A stretch of 50,902 bases of DNA from a virus, in the IMG/VR virus record IMGVR_UViG_3300020185_000067, positions 1 to 50,902 of that record; one strand, 5' to 3'. Below are positions 24,590 through 32,517 of this stretch, one piece after another. Under the pieces are notes generated by a model, which had not been told where the DNA came from, did not search any database, and saw only the letters and a program-made list of their open reading frames with translations. Numbering within the stretch: position 1 is the first letter of the stretch; each line of letters starts with the position of its first letter. Both the position numbers and the translations under genes were made by a program.

Positions 24590-25138
24590 ATGGATACAAA
24601 ATCTGACTTATTATTAAAGAATCATCCGGAGATATTCGGAGAGAACTTTTACTTTGAGTGTGGTGATGGTTGGTTCAATATAATAGACCAACTATGTTAT
24701 AGTCTCAAGAGAAATAAGTGTGAGGTTAAGGCGGCTCAAGTAAAAGAGAAATTCGGAGGTCTAAGGTTTTATGTGGATGGAGGCTTCGAAGAGTCTCATG
24801 CTATAATATCATTTGCTGAGAGACTATCTTATGTTACATGTGAAAGTTGCGGAAGTCCCGGAAAAGTAGGAGGAAAAGGCTGGATTACGACTTTGTGTTC
24901 CACTTGTAGAAAAGAGCTACCAGATGGGCAAGAAAAAGCATTCGATCATATTAAAGCACTAGAGAGAAACTGGGATTCATATGGGTCTGAGGTACCAACG
25001 CAGAAGACGATACAGAAAGCAAAGGAGTTGTGCCTACTTCTTGGAGTAGATTGCGTAATCCAACCAATGACTGGCGGAACCATCGAAATATTTGTAGATG
25101 GGGTTGAGTATGAAGTGGGAGAGAATAATGAGAAATAG
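24590..25138 (+). CDS. phage zinc-ribbon protein of unknown function, 182 aa
   Basis: The ATG after GGAGGTCATA is chosen. FECGDGWFNIIDQLCYSL, QVKEKFGGLRFYVDGG and TCESCG...CSTC (two CxxC pairs) define a family frequent in phages and prophages; the two pairs likely bind zinc. Residues 125-182 look like a separate small domain (KALERNWDSYGS, QKAKELCLLL, GGTIEIFVDG). Overlaps the next gene by 11 nt. Role unknown. Confidence 0.65.
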   Translation: MDTKSDLLLKNHPEIFGENFYFECGDGWFNIIDQLCYSLKRNKCEVKAAQVKEKFGGLRFYVDGGFEESHAIISFAERLSYVTCESCGSPGKVGGKGWITTLCSTCRKELPDGQEKAFDHIKALERNWDSYGSEVPTQKTIQKAKELCLLLGVDCVIQPMTGGTIEIFVDGVEYEVGENNEK

Positions 25139-25829
25139 ATTTGAAAATACGGACTCATTGGCTATAATGAAAAGCCTTTTGGACAAAAGTATAGACTTGG
25201 TACTAACAGACCCTCCATATATCATATCTCACAAGACAGGATTCAAGAGTGTGAAAGAGGGAGTTAAGAGGTTTGCTGTTGATACGGAGTTCGGAGATTG
25301 GGACAAAGAGGAGAATTTCTCTATGAAGGATCTCGAAGACTCGATCAAGGAATATTATAGAGTTCTGAAAGACGGAGGCACAGCAATAATCTTTTGCGAT
25401 CTCTGGAAGATCACGCAAGTCAAGGAGATATTAGAGAGACACAGGTTCAAGCAGATCAGGTTTATAGATTGGATCAAGACAAACCCCGTCCCTCTGAACT
25501 CTAGTAGGAACTATTTGACCAATTCTAGAGAGGTAGCCTTGTCTGCTGTGAGGAAGTCAAAACCGACATTCAACTCAAAGTATCACAATGGATTGTATCG
25601 TTACCCTATATGTCATGATGCTGGGAGGTTCCATTCGACGCAGAAGCCAATCAAGTTTATGGAAGACCTTATAGCTATCCATAGTAACGACGGTGAGATG
25701 GTACTAGACACCTTTGCGGGCTCCGCTACTACGTTGGTTGCAGCAAAGAACATGGGAAGGAATTTCATAGGGTGTGAGCCCGATAAGGACTATTTTGATA
25801 AAGCCACTAGGAGGATAAATGAAGCTTAA
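25128..25829 (+). CDS. DNA methyltransferase, beta-class, 233 aa
   Basis: Start at the ATG after GGGAGAGAATA. DPPY is at residues 28-31 and the SAM-binding DTFAGSATT near the C terminus, with HSTQKPIKFMEDLI between them, the beta-class order. Likely N6-adenine or N4-cytosine specific. It differs from the enzymes at 14.8 and 36.7 kb in TRD, so probably a different target. Translationally coupled on both sides by short overlaps. Confidence 0.87.
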   Translation: MRNRFENTDSLAIMKSLLDKSIDLVLTDPPYIISHKTGFKSVKEGVKRFAVDTEFGDWDKEENFSMKDLEDSIKEYYRVLKDGGTAIIFCDLWKITQVKEILERHRFKQIRFIDWIKTNPVPLNSSRNYLTNSREVALSAVRKSKPTFNSKYHNGLYRYPICHDAGRFHSTQKPIKFMEDLIAIHSNDGEMVLDTFAGSATTLVAAKNMGRNFIGCEPDKDYFDKATRRINEA

Positions 25830-26220
25830 ATATATAATGTGCGACGGCGCTTGCGTGTCGCAAAAGACACCGTATGCTATACAGAACAAAGAGAGAATTT
25901 CCCTACTAGGTATGAAATTGAAGGTACCAGTGAGCCTGTTAGATCCTGTAGAATTCACATCTAGAGAATCGACATTGGAGAATAAATTCCTAGAGTACGA
26001 AGAGTCCATAGAGCTTGGAGATGTGGTTACCCTTGACCCCTCTCGATTCTTTAATGGTTACACTTCGAATAAAAAAAGAACAGGACTGATCACTGGAGTA
26101 GATGAGTCACCCTATTCCACTGGATATTATGGCGAGTATTCTAATTCTGTTGAGGTGCTATGGTTTCCTTCAAAACTAAAGGAAACATTAGCCGAGTCAA
26201 TGCTGGTGAAGGTAAAATAA
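25819..26220 (+). CDS. hypothetical protein with small beta-barrel-like domain, 133 aa
   Basis: From about residue 65 the sequence reads LGDVVTLDPSRF, KRTGLITGVDES, NSVEVLWFPSKLKE, SMLVKVK, another copy of the recurrent small barrel pattern. The N-terminal part has a CDGACVSQKTP stretch. It overlaps the methyltransferase gene by 11 nt. Function unknown. Confidence 0.6.
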   Translation: MKLKYIMCDGACVSQKTPYAIQNKERISLLGMKLKVPVSLLDPVEFTSRESTLENKFLEYEESIELGDVVTLDPSRFFNGYTSNKKRTGLITGVDESPYSTGYYGEYSNSVEVLWFPSKLKETLAESMLVKVK

Positions 26221-26225
26221 GGGAT

Positions 26226-26729
26226 ATGATAAAAATAACAGATGAGAACATTTTCAAGGCCTTCAGAGATTTGCAGGCGGAAGTTAGGCATGATGCTGAG
26301 GTACTGGAATATGAGATCTGGCTAGTAAAGAGGCTTAGGATTTCAAATACTGATCGGAAGTGGGATCGTAGATTATATGACCTAAGGCGAGATATCAAGA
26401 GATACGATATGATTAGGTTATTTATAAAGTTTAGAGGAAGCCGCTCGATGTCCTCATTCTCAAACTTAAATAATTTGGAAAGTGACTTGGAATATACTGA
26501 TACTATGACTCTAGATATAATCGCAAGGCTAGACTATCTAGCGTGCAGTAATGAAAACGATAGGTATAGATTTTTATATGGACTAGAAGAGCATAATTCA
26601 TATGATAGATATCTTAGAGATTCTTATCTCACAAGCTGGCCTCCCCAAAAGTCAGAGGCTGATAGAAGGATAAGGGTGCTATGGGAAACAAGGACATATA
26701 AAGCATTTAAACAGTGGAAAGAATCGTAG
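26226..26729 (+). CDS. hypothetical helical charged protein, 167 aa
   Basis: ATG at 26226 follows TAAGGG and avoids the 60-nt overlap that an upstream ATG would create. Highly charged and helical (VRHDAEVLEYEIWLVKRL, DLRRDIKRYDMIRLFIKF), no known motif. Member of the 24.6-27.6 kb operon. Confidence 0.55.
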   Translation: MIKITDENIFKAFRDLQAEVRHDAEVLEYEIWLVKRLRISNTDRKWDRRLYDLRRDIKRYDMIRLFIKFRGSRSMSSFSNLNNLESDLEYTDTMTLDIIARLDYLACSNENDRYRFLYGLEEHNSYDRYLRDSYLTSWPPQKSEADRRIRVLWETRTYKAFKQWKES

Positions 26730-26752
26730 ATATTATTAAATTAGGAGATGAT

Positions 26753-26887
26753 ATGATTACATTAGGCTTATTTTGGTTAGACGCCAAGTACGAAAAGAGA
26801 GCAGAGTTCCTATTCATTGGAACATTGTTAATTGATCTTGCTATAGTAGATATGGTAGTTAGAATTTCACAAGGAGCAACATGTTAG
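26753..26887 (+). CDS. small membrane protein, 44 aa
   Basis: MITLGLFWLDAKYEKR is followed by a hydrophobic segment FLFIGTLLIDLAIVDMVV that could span the membrane. AGGAG lies 5 nt before the ATG, and its stop overlaps the next start region. Function unknown. Confidence 0.5.
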   Translation: MITLGLFWLDAKYEKRAEFLFIGTLLIDLAIVDMVVRISQGATC

Positions 26888-27588
26888 GGTTTTTAAGAAA
26901 CATTTTTACTAAAAAGAAATACGAGATGATTTATGACCAGCACACAGAGATATTTTTTGGAGAAAAAGTAGAAAGCCTGAGAGAGACAGAGTACCGTTAC
27001 TTCCAAGGGGATATATATGAAAAAAAAGGCCAGCTGTATAAATATATGGATAAAGTACGCTTCCAACATATTATAAAGAGAAAAATACACATTCAAGCCG
27101 ATGGTACTCGTTTTTTTAATAGAGAATCTATGGAAGATGTGAAGCTCAAGCAACCACAAACCTCTGCTTCGTCCCTACATTTCAGGCTTGGACAGCTATT
27201 TCCACAAGCAGACCTCCGAGAGGATGTGGCTGTTAAAAGAGAAGATTACTCTTGGGCCGTAACCATGAATGATTGGCAAGACTATGAGTTTGCTGATGAC
27301 GGAAGAGTATTCAGAGTAGACCAAGAGATCGGTGAAATGAGTGAAACCTCTGATGAGATTATAAAGACCTATAGAACAAAGAGTGAGATTAGAGACCTCA
27401 ATGACGACATTCAGTTAATCAAAGAGCTACAAGACGTTAAAGACCAAGGCTCACACTTGTGTAATAATATCGAGTGGATACTTAGTAGAATTCCCGGCAA
27501 AGCAAGAGTTGGTCGTATTGTTACGGAGCACGGCGCAAAGGCTGTGATAAAATACGAAGGATTTTCGGTTATAATCGATTTGGATTAA
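26881..27588 (+). CDS. hypothetical protein, 235 aa
   Basis: No family recognised. Basic N terminus (FLRNIFTKKKYEM), mixed alpha/beta body, C terminus GKARVGRIVTEHGAKAVI ending IIDLD. A diverged copy of the last about 11 codons appears downstream at 32418-32450, suggesting a past duplication. Last gene of its operon. Confidence 0.55.
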   Translation: MLGFLRNIFTKKKYEMIYDQHTEIFFGEKVESLRETEYRYFQGDIYEKKGQLYKYMDKVRFQHIIKRKIHIQADGTRFFNRESMEDVKLKQPQTSASSLHFRLGQLFPQADLREDVAVKREDYSWAVTMNDWQDYEFADDGRVFRVDQEIGEMSETSDEIIKTYRTKSEIRDLNDDIQLIKELQDVKDQGSHLCNNIEWILSRIPGKARVGRIVTEHGAKAVIKYEGFSVIIDLD

Positions 27589-27650
27589 GATTTGGAACAG
27601 GTTCATGCTAGCTTGGGGGTATGATAAATGAGAAAGTAGGAGAAAATGGC

Positions 27651-27679
27651 TTGACAAGATAATCAGAACCAGTTACATT
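27651..27679 (+). promoter_or_regulatory. sigma70-type promoter for uvsE
   Basis: TTGACA, 17 bp, TACATT, then ACTAGTATAAC; GGAGG and ATG follow. Confidence 0.78.
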
Positions 27680-27705
27680 ACTAGTATAACAACCACGGAG
27701 GACGT

Positions 27706-28647
27706 ATGAATTACAATTTAGGTTATGCATGTATCAACATGGAATTATCGGCAGTCAAGCCAAAGGTATCAACCAATCGCACAATGCGCAAGAAGACATT
27801 CCAAGACAAAGGTATCGACTATGCGTCGGAGCTTATCCTGCAGAATGTAACTGACTTGCTTACCATTCTTAAGTGGAATGCAAAGCACGACATTCATTTC
27901 TTTCGTATATCTTCCGAGATTTTCCCTTGGGCTTCTGAGTATGCCCTCGAGGATCTCAAAGACTTCGATGCTATCGAGGAGGCTCTCTATGAAGCCGGTC
28001 TATATGCCGAGGATCACGACATTCGTCTCACATGTCATCCCGGTCCCTTCAATAAACTTTGCTCTCCCAACGAGCAGGTTGTACTTAACACCATCAAAGA
28101 CCTTGAGATCAACGGGCAGATGATGGACTTGCTATGTCAGCCTCGCTCGCCTTGGGCAAAGATCAACATTCATGTTGGTGCGGCATATAACGACAAGCCA
28201 ACGGCTCTTGCTACATTCTGTAAGAACTTCGACCGCTTATCCGATGCCGTCAAGTCTCGGCTGACCGTGGAGAACGACGACAAAGAATCGCTCTACTCAA
28301 CACAAGAGCTTTATGATGGTGTGTTCAAGCACATAAACATTCCCATCGTGCATGATGTGCATCACCATACAATGTGTACTGGTGGCCAAACTGATTATGA
28401 GGCAATGTCTCTGGCCGTTTCAACATGGCCAGACGGCATACCTCCAGTCATTCACTACTCTCAGTCTCGCTCTGTTGAATATGATGACCCTAAAATCAAA
28501 CCACAGGCTCACTCTGATTCTTATTGGACAGCGGTTGAAACTTATGAATTTGATGTTCATGTGATGCTCGAGTGCAAACACAAGGAGCAGGGTTTATTCA
28601 AGATGAGAGAATTAATGTCCGCTTCCATGTGTATGGCGGCAAAGTAA
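27706..28647 (+). CDS. uvsE: UV-damage endonuclease UvsE/UVDE
   Basis: 313 aa. LGYACINMEL at the N terminus, NLTDLL-like helix (NVTDLLTILKWN), FFRISSEIFPW, RLTCHPGPFNKL, INIHVGAAY, RLTVENDD and PIVHDVHHH follow the TIM-barrel order of UVDE, including the His, Glu and Asp metal ligands. The enzyme nicks 5' of UV photoproducts to start excision repair. Own promoter; followed by small membrane and metal-binding genes. Codons here are more GC-rich than in the flanking genes, suggesting a different history. Confidence 0.9.
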   Translation: MNYNLGYACINMELSAVKPKVSTNRTMRKKTFQDKGIDYASELILQNVTDLLTILKWNAKHDIHFFRISSEIFPWASEYALEDLKDFDAIEEALYEAGLYAEDHDIRLTCHPGPFNKLCSPNEQVVLNTIKDLEINGQMMDLLCQPRSPWAKINIHVGAAYNDKPTALATFCKNFDRLSDAVKSRLTVENDDKESLYSTQELYDGVFKHINIPIVHDVHHHTMCTGGQTDYEAMSLAVSTWPDGIPPVIHYSQSRSVEYDDPKIKPQAHSDSYWTAVETYEFDVHVMLECKHKEQGLFKMRELMSASMCMAAK

Positions 28648-28656
28648 GGAGGAAGT

Positions 28657-28998
28657 ATGAAGCTATTTTATGGAATTGTATTGTTCGTTATCGGACAGGT
28701 CATGGCTTGGTTTCAATCGAACTCAGGTATCATAGCAGAAGAGAATGCGACCAAAGCAATGTTGCTTGCTGCATGCTTCGCACCGATAACAACACTGGCG
28801 TTTGCCTATGGTACCAAACTGATGTATGCTGAGATGGATTCTTTGTGTTCCATTAGGTTTATCACTTTTGGTATAGGCTATTTAATATTTATACCATTGA
28901 CTTGGTATTTTCTTGGAGAAGAAATGTTTACGATAAAGAACGGTATCTCGCTGCTTCTTTGTCTAATGTTATTGTTGACCCAATCGTTTATGAATTAG
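28657..28998 (+). CDS. integral membrane protein, 113 aa, four predicted TM segments
   Basis: Hydrophobic segments at residues of about 3-19, 33-52, 63-82 and 92-110, with charged breaks (EENATK, EEMFTIKN). The size and layout resemble half of a DMT/EamA or SMR-type transporter, but no diagnostic motif is seen. A GGAGG sits before the ATG, so it is probably co-transcribed with uvsE. Confidence 0.6.
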   Translation: MKLFYGIVLFVIGQVMAWFQSNSGIIAEENATKAMLLAACFAPITTLAFAYGTKLMYAEMDSLCSIRFITFGIGYLIFIPLTWYFLGEEMFTIKNGISLLLCLMLLLTQSFMN

Positions 28999-29007
28999 GA
29001 GAAGACT

Positions 29008-29280
29008 ATGAATGATTATTGTGAAGCATGCGATTGCGATCCATGCGACTGTGATGGAATGGATACTCTAGATCTAAAATTAGTATCTAAGACTTATGTC
29101 TACATAAAGCATAACGGCATATATTATGTGCCTCGTGCACCTTCCATATGTGAAGCGAGAGAAAGAGAAGAGATATTCGTTGAAGAGTTCGGAGAAGAAC
29201 CCTTCATTGTCGGACCTTTTGAGTGGGAGATCCTCTCAACAAAGTGCGAATGGTTAACACTCAAAGTGGAAGATGTTTAA
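29008..29280 (+). CDS. small Cys-rich N-terminal protein, 90 aa
   Basis: MNDYCEACDCDPCDCDG packs five Cys (CxxCxCxxCxC) at the start, a likely metal site; the rest is an ordinary mixed alpha/beta domain with an acidic centre. A second copy of the Cys-rich leader occurs at 29467. Function unknown. Confidence 0.6.
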   Translation: MNDYCEACDCDPCDCDGMDTLDLKLVSKTYVYIKHNGIYYVPRAPSICEAREREEIFVEEFGEEPFIVGPFEWEILSTKCEWLTLKVEDV

Positions 29281-29466
29281 GATGCGAGAATTAATGACCA
29301 GTTTATAGAGTAAGATGTTGAGCTTTACAACTTGGGGCTCACCATCGATCAACTTAAAATGTTAACGTAAAATAAACGACTTTGTATCTTCTGAAAACTA
29401 TTTAATTGTGAATTGGAGGATATCGTGATAAGCGTTGTACAACCTCCATCGCTTTAAGAGAAAAAT
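29281..29466. other. non-coding gap, no clear feature
   Basis: Holds only short frames. TTGGAGG and ACCTCCA can form a 6-bp stem at the right end. The sequence at 29280-29298 resembles the 3' end of uvsE near 28601, a possible duplication scar. Confidence 0.3.
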
Positions 29467-29545
29467 ATGAAGAATGCAAATAAATACGATTATTGTGAAG
29501 CCTGCGGGTGCGATCCTTGCGATTGCAGTTGGGGTCACTACATAT
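29467..29545 (+). pseudogene. truncated copy of the Cys-rich 29.0-kb gene
   Basis: Encodes KYDYCEACGCDPCDCSWG, nearly the same as the start of the gene at 29008, then runs straight into a tRNA gene. The open frame only continues because the two tRNAs happen to lack stops in it. Likely a gene fragment cut by tRNA insertion. Confidence 0.45.
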
Positions 29546-29621
29546 GGGGGATTAGCTCAGTTGGGAGAGCATCTGCTTTGCACGCAGGGGGTCAACGGTT
29601 CAAATCCGTTATTCTCCACCA
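29546..29621 (+). tRNA. tRNA-Ala (anticodon TGC)
   Basis: Acceptor GGGGGAT/ATTCTCC (two G-U), D arm GCTCAGTTGGGAGAGC, anticodon stem TCTGC/GCAGG with loop TTTGCAC (anticodon TGC), T arm AACGG-TTCAAAT-CCGTT, discriminator A and encoded CCA. Close to bacterial tRNA-Ala. Confidence 0.93.
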
Positions 29622-29628
29622 TCTTTTT

Positions 29629-29701
29629 TTGGGTGTAACTCAGTGGTAGAGTGTCTGAGCTGATAATCAGGATGTCGTGGGTTCGATTCCCACCGCCCTC
29701 T
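29629..29701 (+). tRNA. tRNA-Ile (anticodon GAT), defective acceptor end
   Basis: Good D arm (ACTCAGTGGTAGAGT), anticodon stem CTGAG/TCAGG with loop CTGATAA (anticodon GAT), T arm GTGGG-TTCGATT-CCCAC. Only five acceptor pairs form (GGGTG/CGCCC); the first two positions are T against T/C. No CCA is encoded. Functional status uncertain. Confidence 0.75.
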
Positions 29702-29766
29702 CTTTTTAATTTGTAGAAAATGAATAAAAGAATTCTATAGCAATATTTACTAACAAGAGGTGACCA

Positions 29767-31395
29767 ATGATTAATCGAATATTCTTCTTATACTATTTAG
29801 CGGCCTGTACAGAATATGATATCAAAGAAACAACGGCTGCTGGAGATTTGAGTGATGATGGAATTCCAGATATCGTTGTAAATCCAGCTGTAATCAATTT
29901 TCCAGATTTAAATGCCGCTGATGGACTTCAAGCACAAGAAATCGTTATCGTTTCCAATATCGGTGAAGCAGATCTTCATATTGAAGAGATATGGTTAGAT
30001 GATGAGACTGGTCCTTTTTCCTATCAAGCTATCTCCTCTCCTTTAATCGCTCCTAATCAGCAAGCACAGTTTGCAATCACATTTGAGCCCCAAACTGCTG
30101 AAGTTACTCGTGGTTACGCTTATATCGAATCTGATGATCCTGACACTCCAACTGCTCAAATTGAACTTAATGGAACTGGTATTGCTCCGATTATCAACAT
30201 CGATCCAAATGAGTATGATTTCGGTTCTTTATATGTAGGCTGTGATTCTTCTCAACCACTGACCATCTCTAATATTGGTACTGCTGATCTAATCGTCGAT
30301 AATTTCAACTTCTCAACAGCATCCACAGACCTTTCCTTTGATGCTTTGGAGGCCGTCAATGGCCCATTACCCTGGACTATCCAACCAAACGGTGAAATTG
30401 AGGTCTTTGTAGATTATGCTCCAATGGATGAACTTCCAGATGCTGCATTCCTTACCGTTTCTTCCAATGACCCATACCAACCAGAAGCATTGGTAACCCA
30501 AGATGCACTGGGCGAAATCTTTGGAGAAAACTCAGATCTCTTTGAACAACCGATTCAAGGTGCTTCCGATATTATCTTTGCAGTTGACCGTTCTTGCTCA
30601 ATGGATGAGAACGTAGCCAATATGCTTACTAACTTTGGAACCTTCACTAATATTCTTGCTGGAATGGATGCTGACTACCATGTTGCGGCAATCGTTGGAG
30701 ATCCTGGTTGTGTGAATCCAGGTGGAGAACTCTTTATTGATAATTCTCACTCTGCTTCTCAGGCTGAAACGATCATTAATCAAATGATTGACATCAATAA
30801 TCAAAATATTGGTTATGGCTCAAACGAAGAGCGTGCATTTATGCAATTGGAACAATTACTCGCTAATTCAGTGAATATGAATGGTGTTCCAACAACAACT
30901 GGTTGTAATGCTGGTCTAATCCGTGAAAATGCGAAACTAGCTTTGGTTGGTGTATCTGATGAGCCGGAACAATCTGTAAACAACTACTCTTACTATGTAT
31001 CCTTGTTTCAATCTTTGAAGTCCAATCCAAATGATGTTGTTATCCACGCGATTGGTGGTGACTATCCTTCTGGTTGTGCTGGGAACCAACCTTATACTGG
31101 AATGTACGAAGCATCGGTTGCGACTGGTGGTCTATTCCTCTCTATCTGTGCGACAGACTGGGGTACTCATCTTGAAGCATTGGCTGAAGGTTCTGCACAG
31201 GATCTTACATCTTTCGAGCTAACTGAATGGCCTATTCCTGCAACTATTACTGTAAAGTTGAACAACATCGGAACAACTCTCGGATGGACTTATAATCCAA
31301 CTGACAACTCGATTGACTTCGATCCAGACTATATCCCTGAAGGTGGAGATGCGGTCCAAGTTGATTATGCAATCTATGGAGATTGTAACCAATGA
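29767..31395 (+). CDS. lipoprotein with two ASH (choice-of-anchor D) domains and a vWA domain
   Basis: 542 aa. Signal peptide with lipobox LAAC (Cys14). A short Asp-rich motif (DLSDDGIPDIVV) follows, then two ASH-type beta-sandwich repeats at about 38-142 and 143-250 (VSNIGEADLHI; TISNIGTADLIV). The vWA domain starts near residue 265 with the MIDAS DRSCSMDEN. The last about 80 residues are a beta domain. Such lipoproteins are typical of host cell-surface adhesion systems, not of virions. It may coat the infected cell (superinfection exclusion or aggregation) or be a captured host gene. Overlaps the next lipoprotein gene by 4 nt. Confidence 0.7.
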   Translation: MINRIFFLYYLAACTEYDIKETTAAGDLSDDGIPDIVVNPAVINFPDLNAADGLQAQEIVIVSNIGEADLHIEEIWLDDETGPFSYQAISSPLIAPNQQAQFAITFEPQTAEVTRGYAYIESDDPDTPTAQIELNGTGIAPIINIDPNEYDFGSLYVGCDSSQPLTISNIGTADLIVDNFNFSTASTDLSFDALEAVNGPLPWTIQPNGEIEVFVDYAPMDELPDAAFLTVSSNDPYQPEALVTQDALGEIFGENSDLFEQPIQGASDIIFAVDRSCSMDENVANMLTNFGTFTNILAGMDADYHVAAIVGDPGCVNPGGELFIDNSHSASQAETIINQMIDINNQNIGYGSNEERAFMQLEQLLANSVNMNGVPTTTGCNAGLIRENAKLALVGVSDEPEQSVNNYSYYVSLFQSLKSNPNDVVIHAIGGDYPSGCAGNQPYTGMYEASVATGGLFLSICATDWGTHLEALAEGSAQDLTSFELTEWPIPATITVKLNNIGTTLGWTYNPTDNSIDFDPDYIPEGGDAVQVDYAIYGDCNQ

Positions 31396-32279
31396 TTAGT
31401 CGAATATTATTCTTATACTATTTAGCGGCATGCTCAGAATATCAGCTAACTGAAGAGAAAAATATAGATGAGCCCATTGACGAGGTAGTAGAAAATACAA
31501 CTGATACGGCAACATCCCAAGTCGACACGGGAACAGAAGAGACTGGCGATAATCAAGTTGATGAGTCAGCACCCGTTGCTGTCTGTTCAGTAGCTCCAAA
31601 TCCAGTTACTCCACCATTCACACCAGCAACCTTTGACGGATCAAATTCTTATGCCGCCTCTGGAAATACTATTATCTCATACTACTGGAATTTAGTCGAA
31701 CAACCAGAGGGATCAGCAGCATCATTACCCTTTAACTCAGGTATATATATATCAGACTTCTATGCCGACCTAGCAGGTGAGTATATAGGAGAGCTAACTG
31801 TAACAAACGAACTGGGCCTAACAGACAGCTGTAGAGTTTCGCTAGAAGCTATACCTGCCCAAAGCCTTTGGGTTGAGATGTTCTGGGTACATTCAGGTGA
31901 CGACATGGATCTCCACCTCCTTGCTCCCGGTGGTATTCTTGAGACTAATTCTGATTGTTATTACGCTAATTGTGCATGGGCTAGTTTAGATTGGGGATTA
32001 ATAGGGGTAACAGAGGACAATCCAAAATTGGATATCGACGACATTTCTGGAGCAGGCCCTGAGAATATAAACATATACGCCCCACAAACTGACGGAGTAT
32101 ATACGGTGTATGTACACGATTATCCGGGCTCTGTGTATTCAGGCCCGAATGAAGTAACCGTTAACATATATTTAAACGGGTCGATAGTCTGGTCAGATAC
32201 AAGACCTATATCCATTGAGGGTTCGTACACACCCTTCGCACTAATCGATTGGGCAACGCAGACTGTAACTTCGCAGTAA
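31392..32279 (+). CDS. lipoprotein with PKD-like and YfaP/DUF2135-like domains
   Basis: 295 aa. The first 15 residues, MISRILFLYYLAACS, are nearly the same as in the preceding gene, with lipobox Cys14. A Thr/Asp/Glu linker follows, then a PKD-like domain (about 65-155: TFDGSNSYAASG, SYYWNLVEQPEG) and a C-terminal domain with HSGDDMDLHLLAPGG, CYYANCAWASLDWG, DIDDISGAGPENINI, VYTVYVHDY, the pattern of YfaP-like proteins. Coupled to the vWA lipoprotein; the two probably act together at the cell surface. Confidence 0.65.
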   Translation: MISRILFLYYLAACSEYQLTEEKNIDEPIDEVVENTTDTATSQVDTGTEETGDNQVDESAPVAVCSVAPNPVTPPFTPATFDGSNSYAASGNTIISYYWNLVEQPEGSAASLPFNSGIYISDFYADLAGEYIGELTVTNELGLTDSCRVSLEAIPAQSLWVEMFWVHSGDDMDLHLLAPGGILETNSDCYYANCAWASLDWGLIGVTEDNPKLDIDDISGAGPENINIYAPQTDGVYTVYVHDYPGSVYSGPNEVTVNIYLNGSIVWSDTRPISIEGSYTPFALIDWATQTVTSQ

Positions 32280-32468
32280 ATCACGAATCTCCCATCACTA
32301 TTGTGGTATCTCTCACGTTTAATCCACGTCATGTGTGATTAAACTCACTGCAAGACAGTCTTCCCCGGAGCAAAGGACGAGAGATGATGTGGTGAATATC
32401 TGATATTCTTGAAACACAAAGGATCTTCGACTATAATTGATTTATATTAGGAAAGTTTATAATAAAGC
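32280..32468. other. intergenic segment with 8-bp inverted repeat and a gene-end remnant
   Basis: GTTTAATC and GATTAAAC (32317-32344) form a perfect 8-bp stem with a 12-nt loop but no T-run. At 32418-32450 lies a sequence encoding GSSTIIDLY and a stop, similar to the last codons of the gene ending at 27588. Confidence 0.4.
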
Positions 32469-32497
32469 TTGACAAGTTGGTCTATACGGGTTACATT
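32469..32497 (+). promoter_or_regulatory. sigma70-type promoter for DNA polymerase III alpha, part 1
   Basis: TTGACA, 17 bp, TACATT; AGGAG and ATG within 25 nt. Confidence 0.78.
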
Positions 32498-32517
32498 AAA
32501 AACAAACAGGAGATGTT

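Noticed and set aside
28572-28832. 86-aa plus-strand frame overlapping uvsE and the membrane protein
   Set aside because: It lies in another frame across two well supported genes and has no protein-like features.
29467-29649. 60-aa protein-coding gene
   Set aside because: Most of the frame lies inside tRNA-Ala and tRNA-Ile; only the first 26 codons resemble a real gene start, so it was kept as a fragment.
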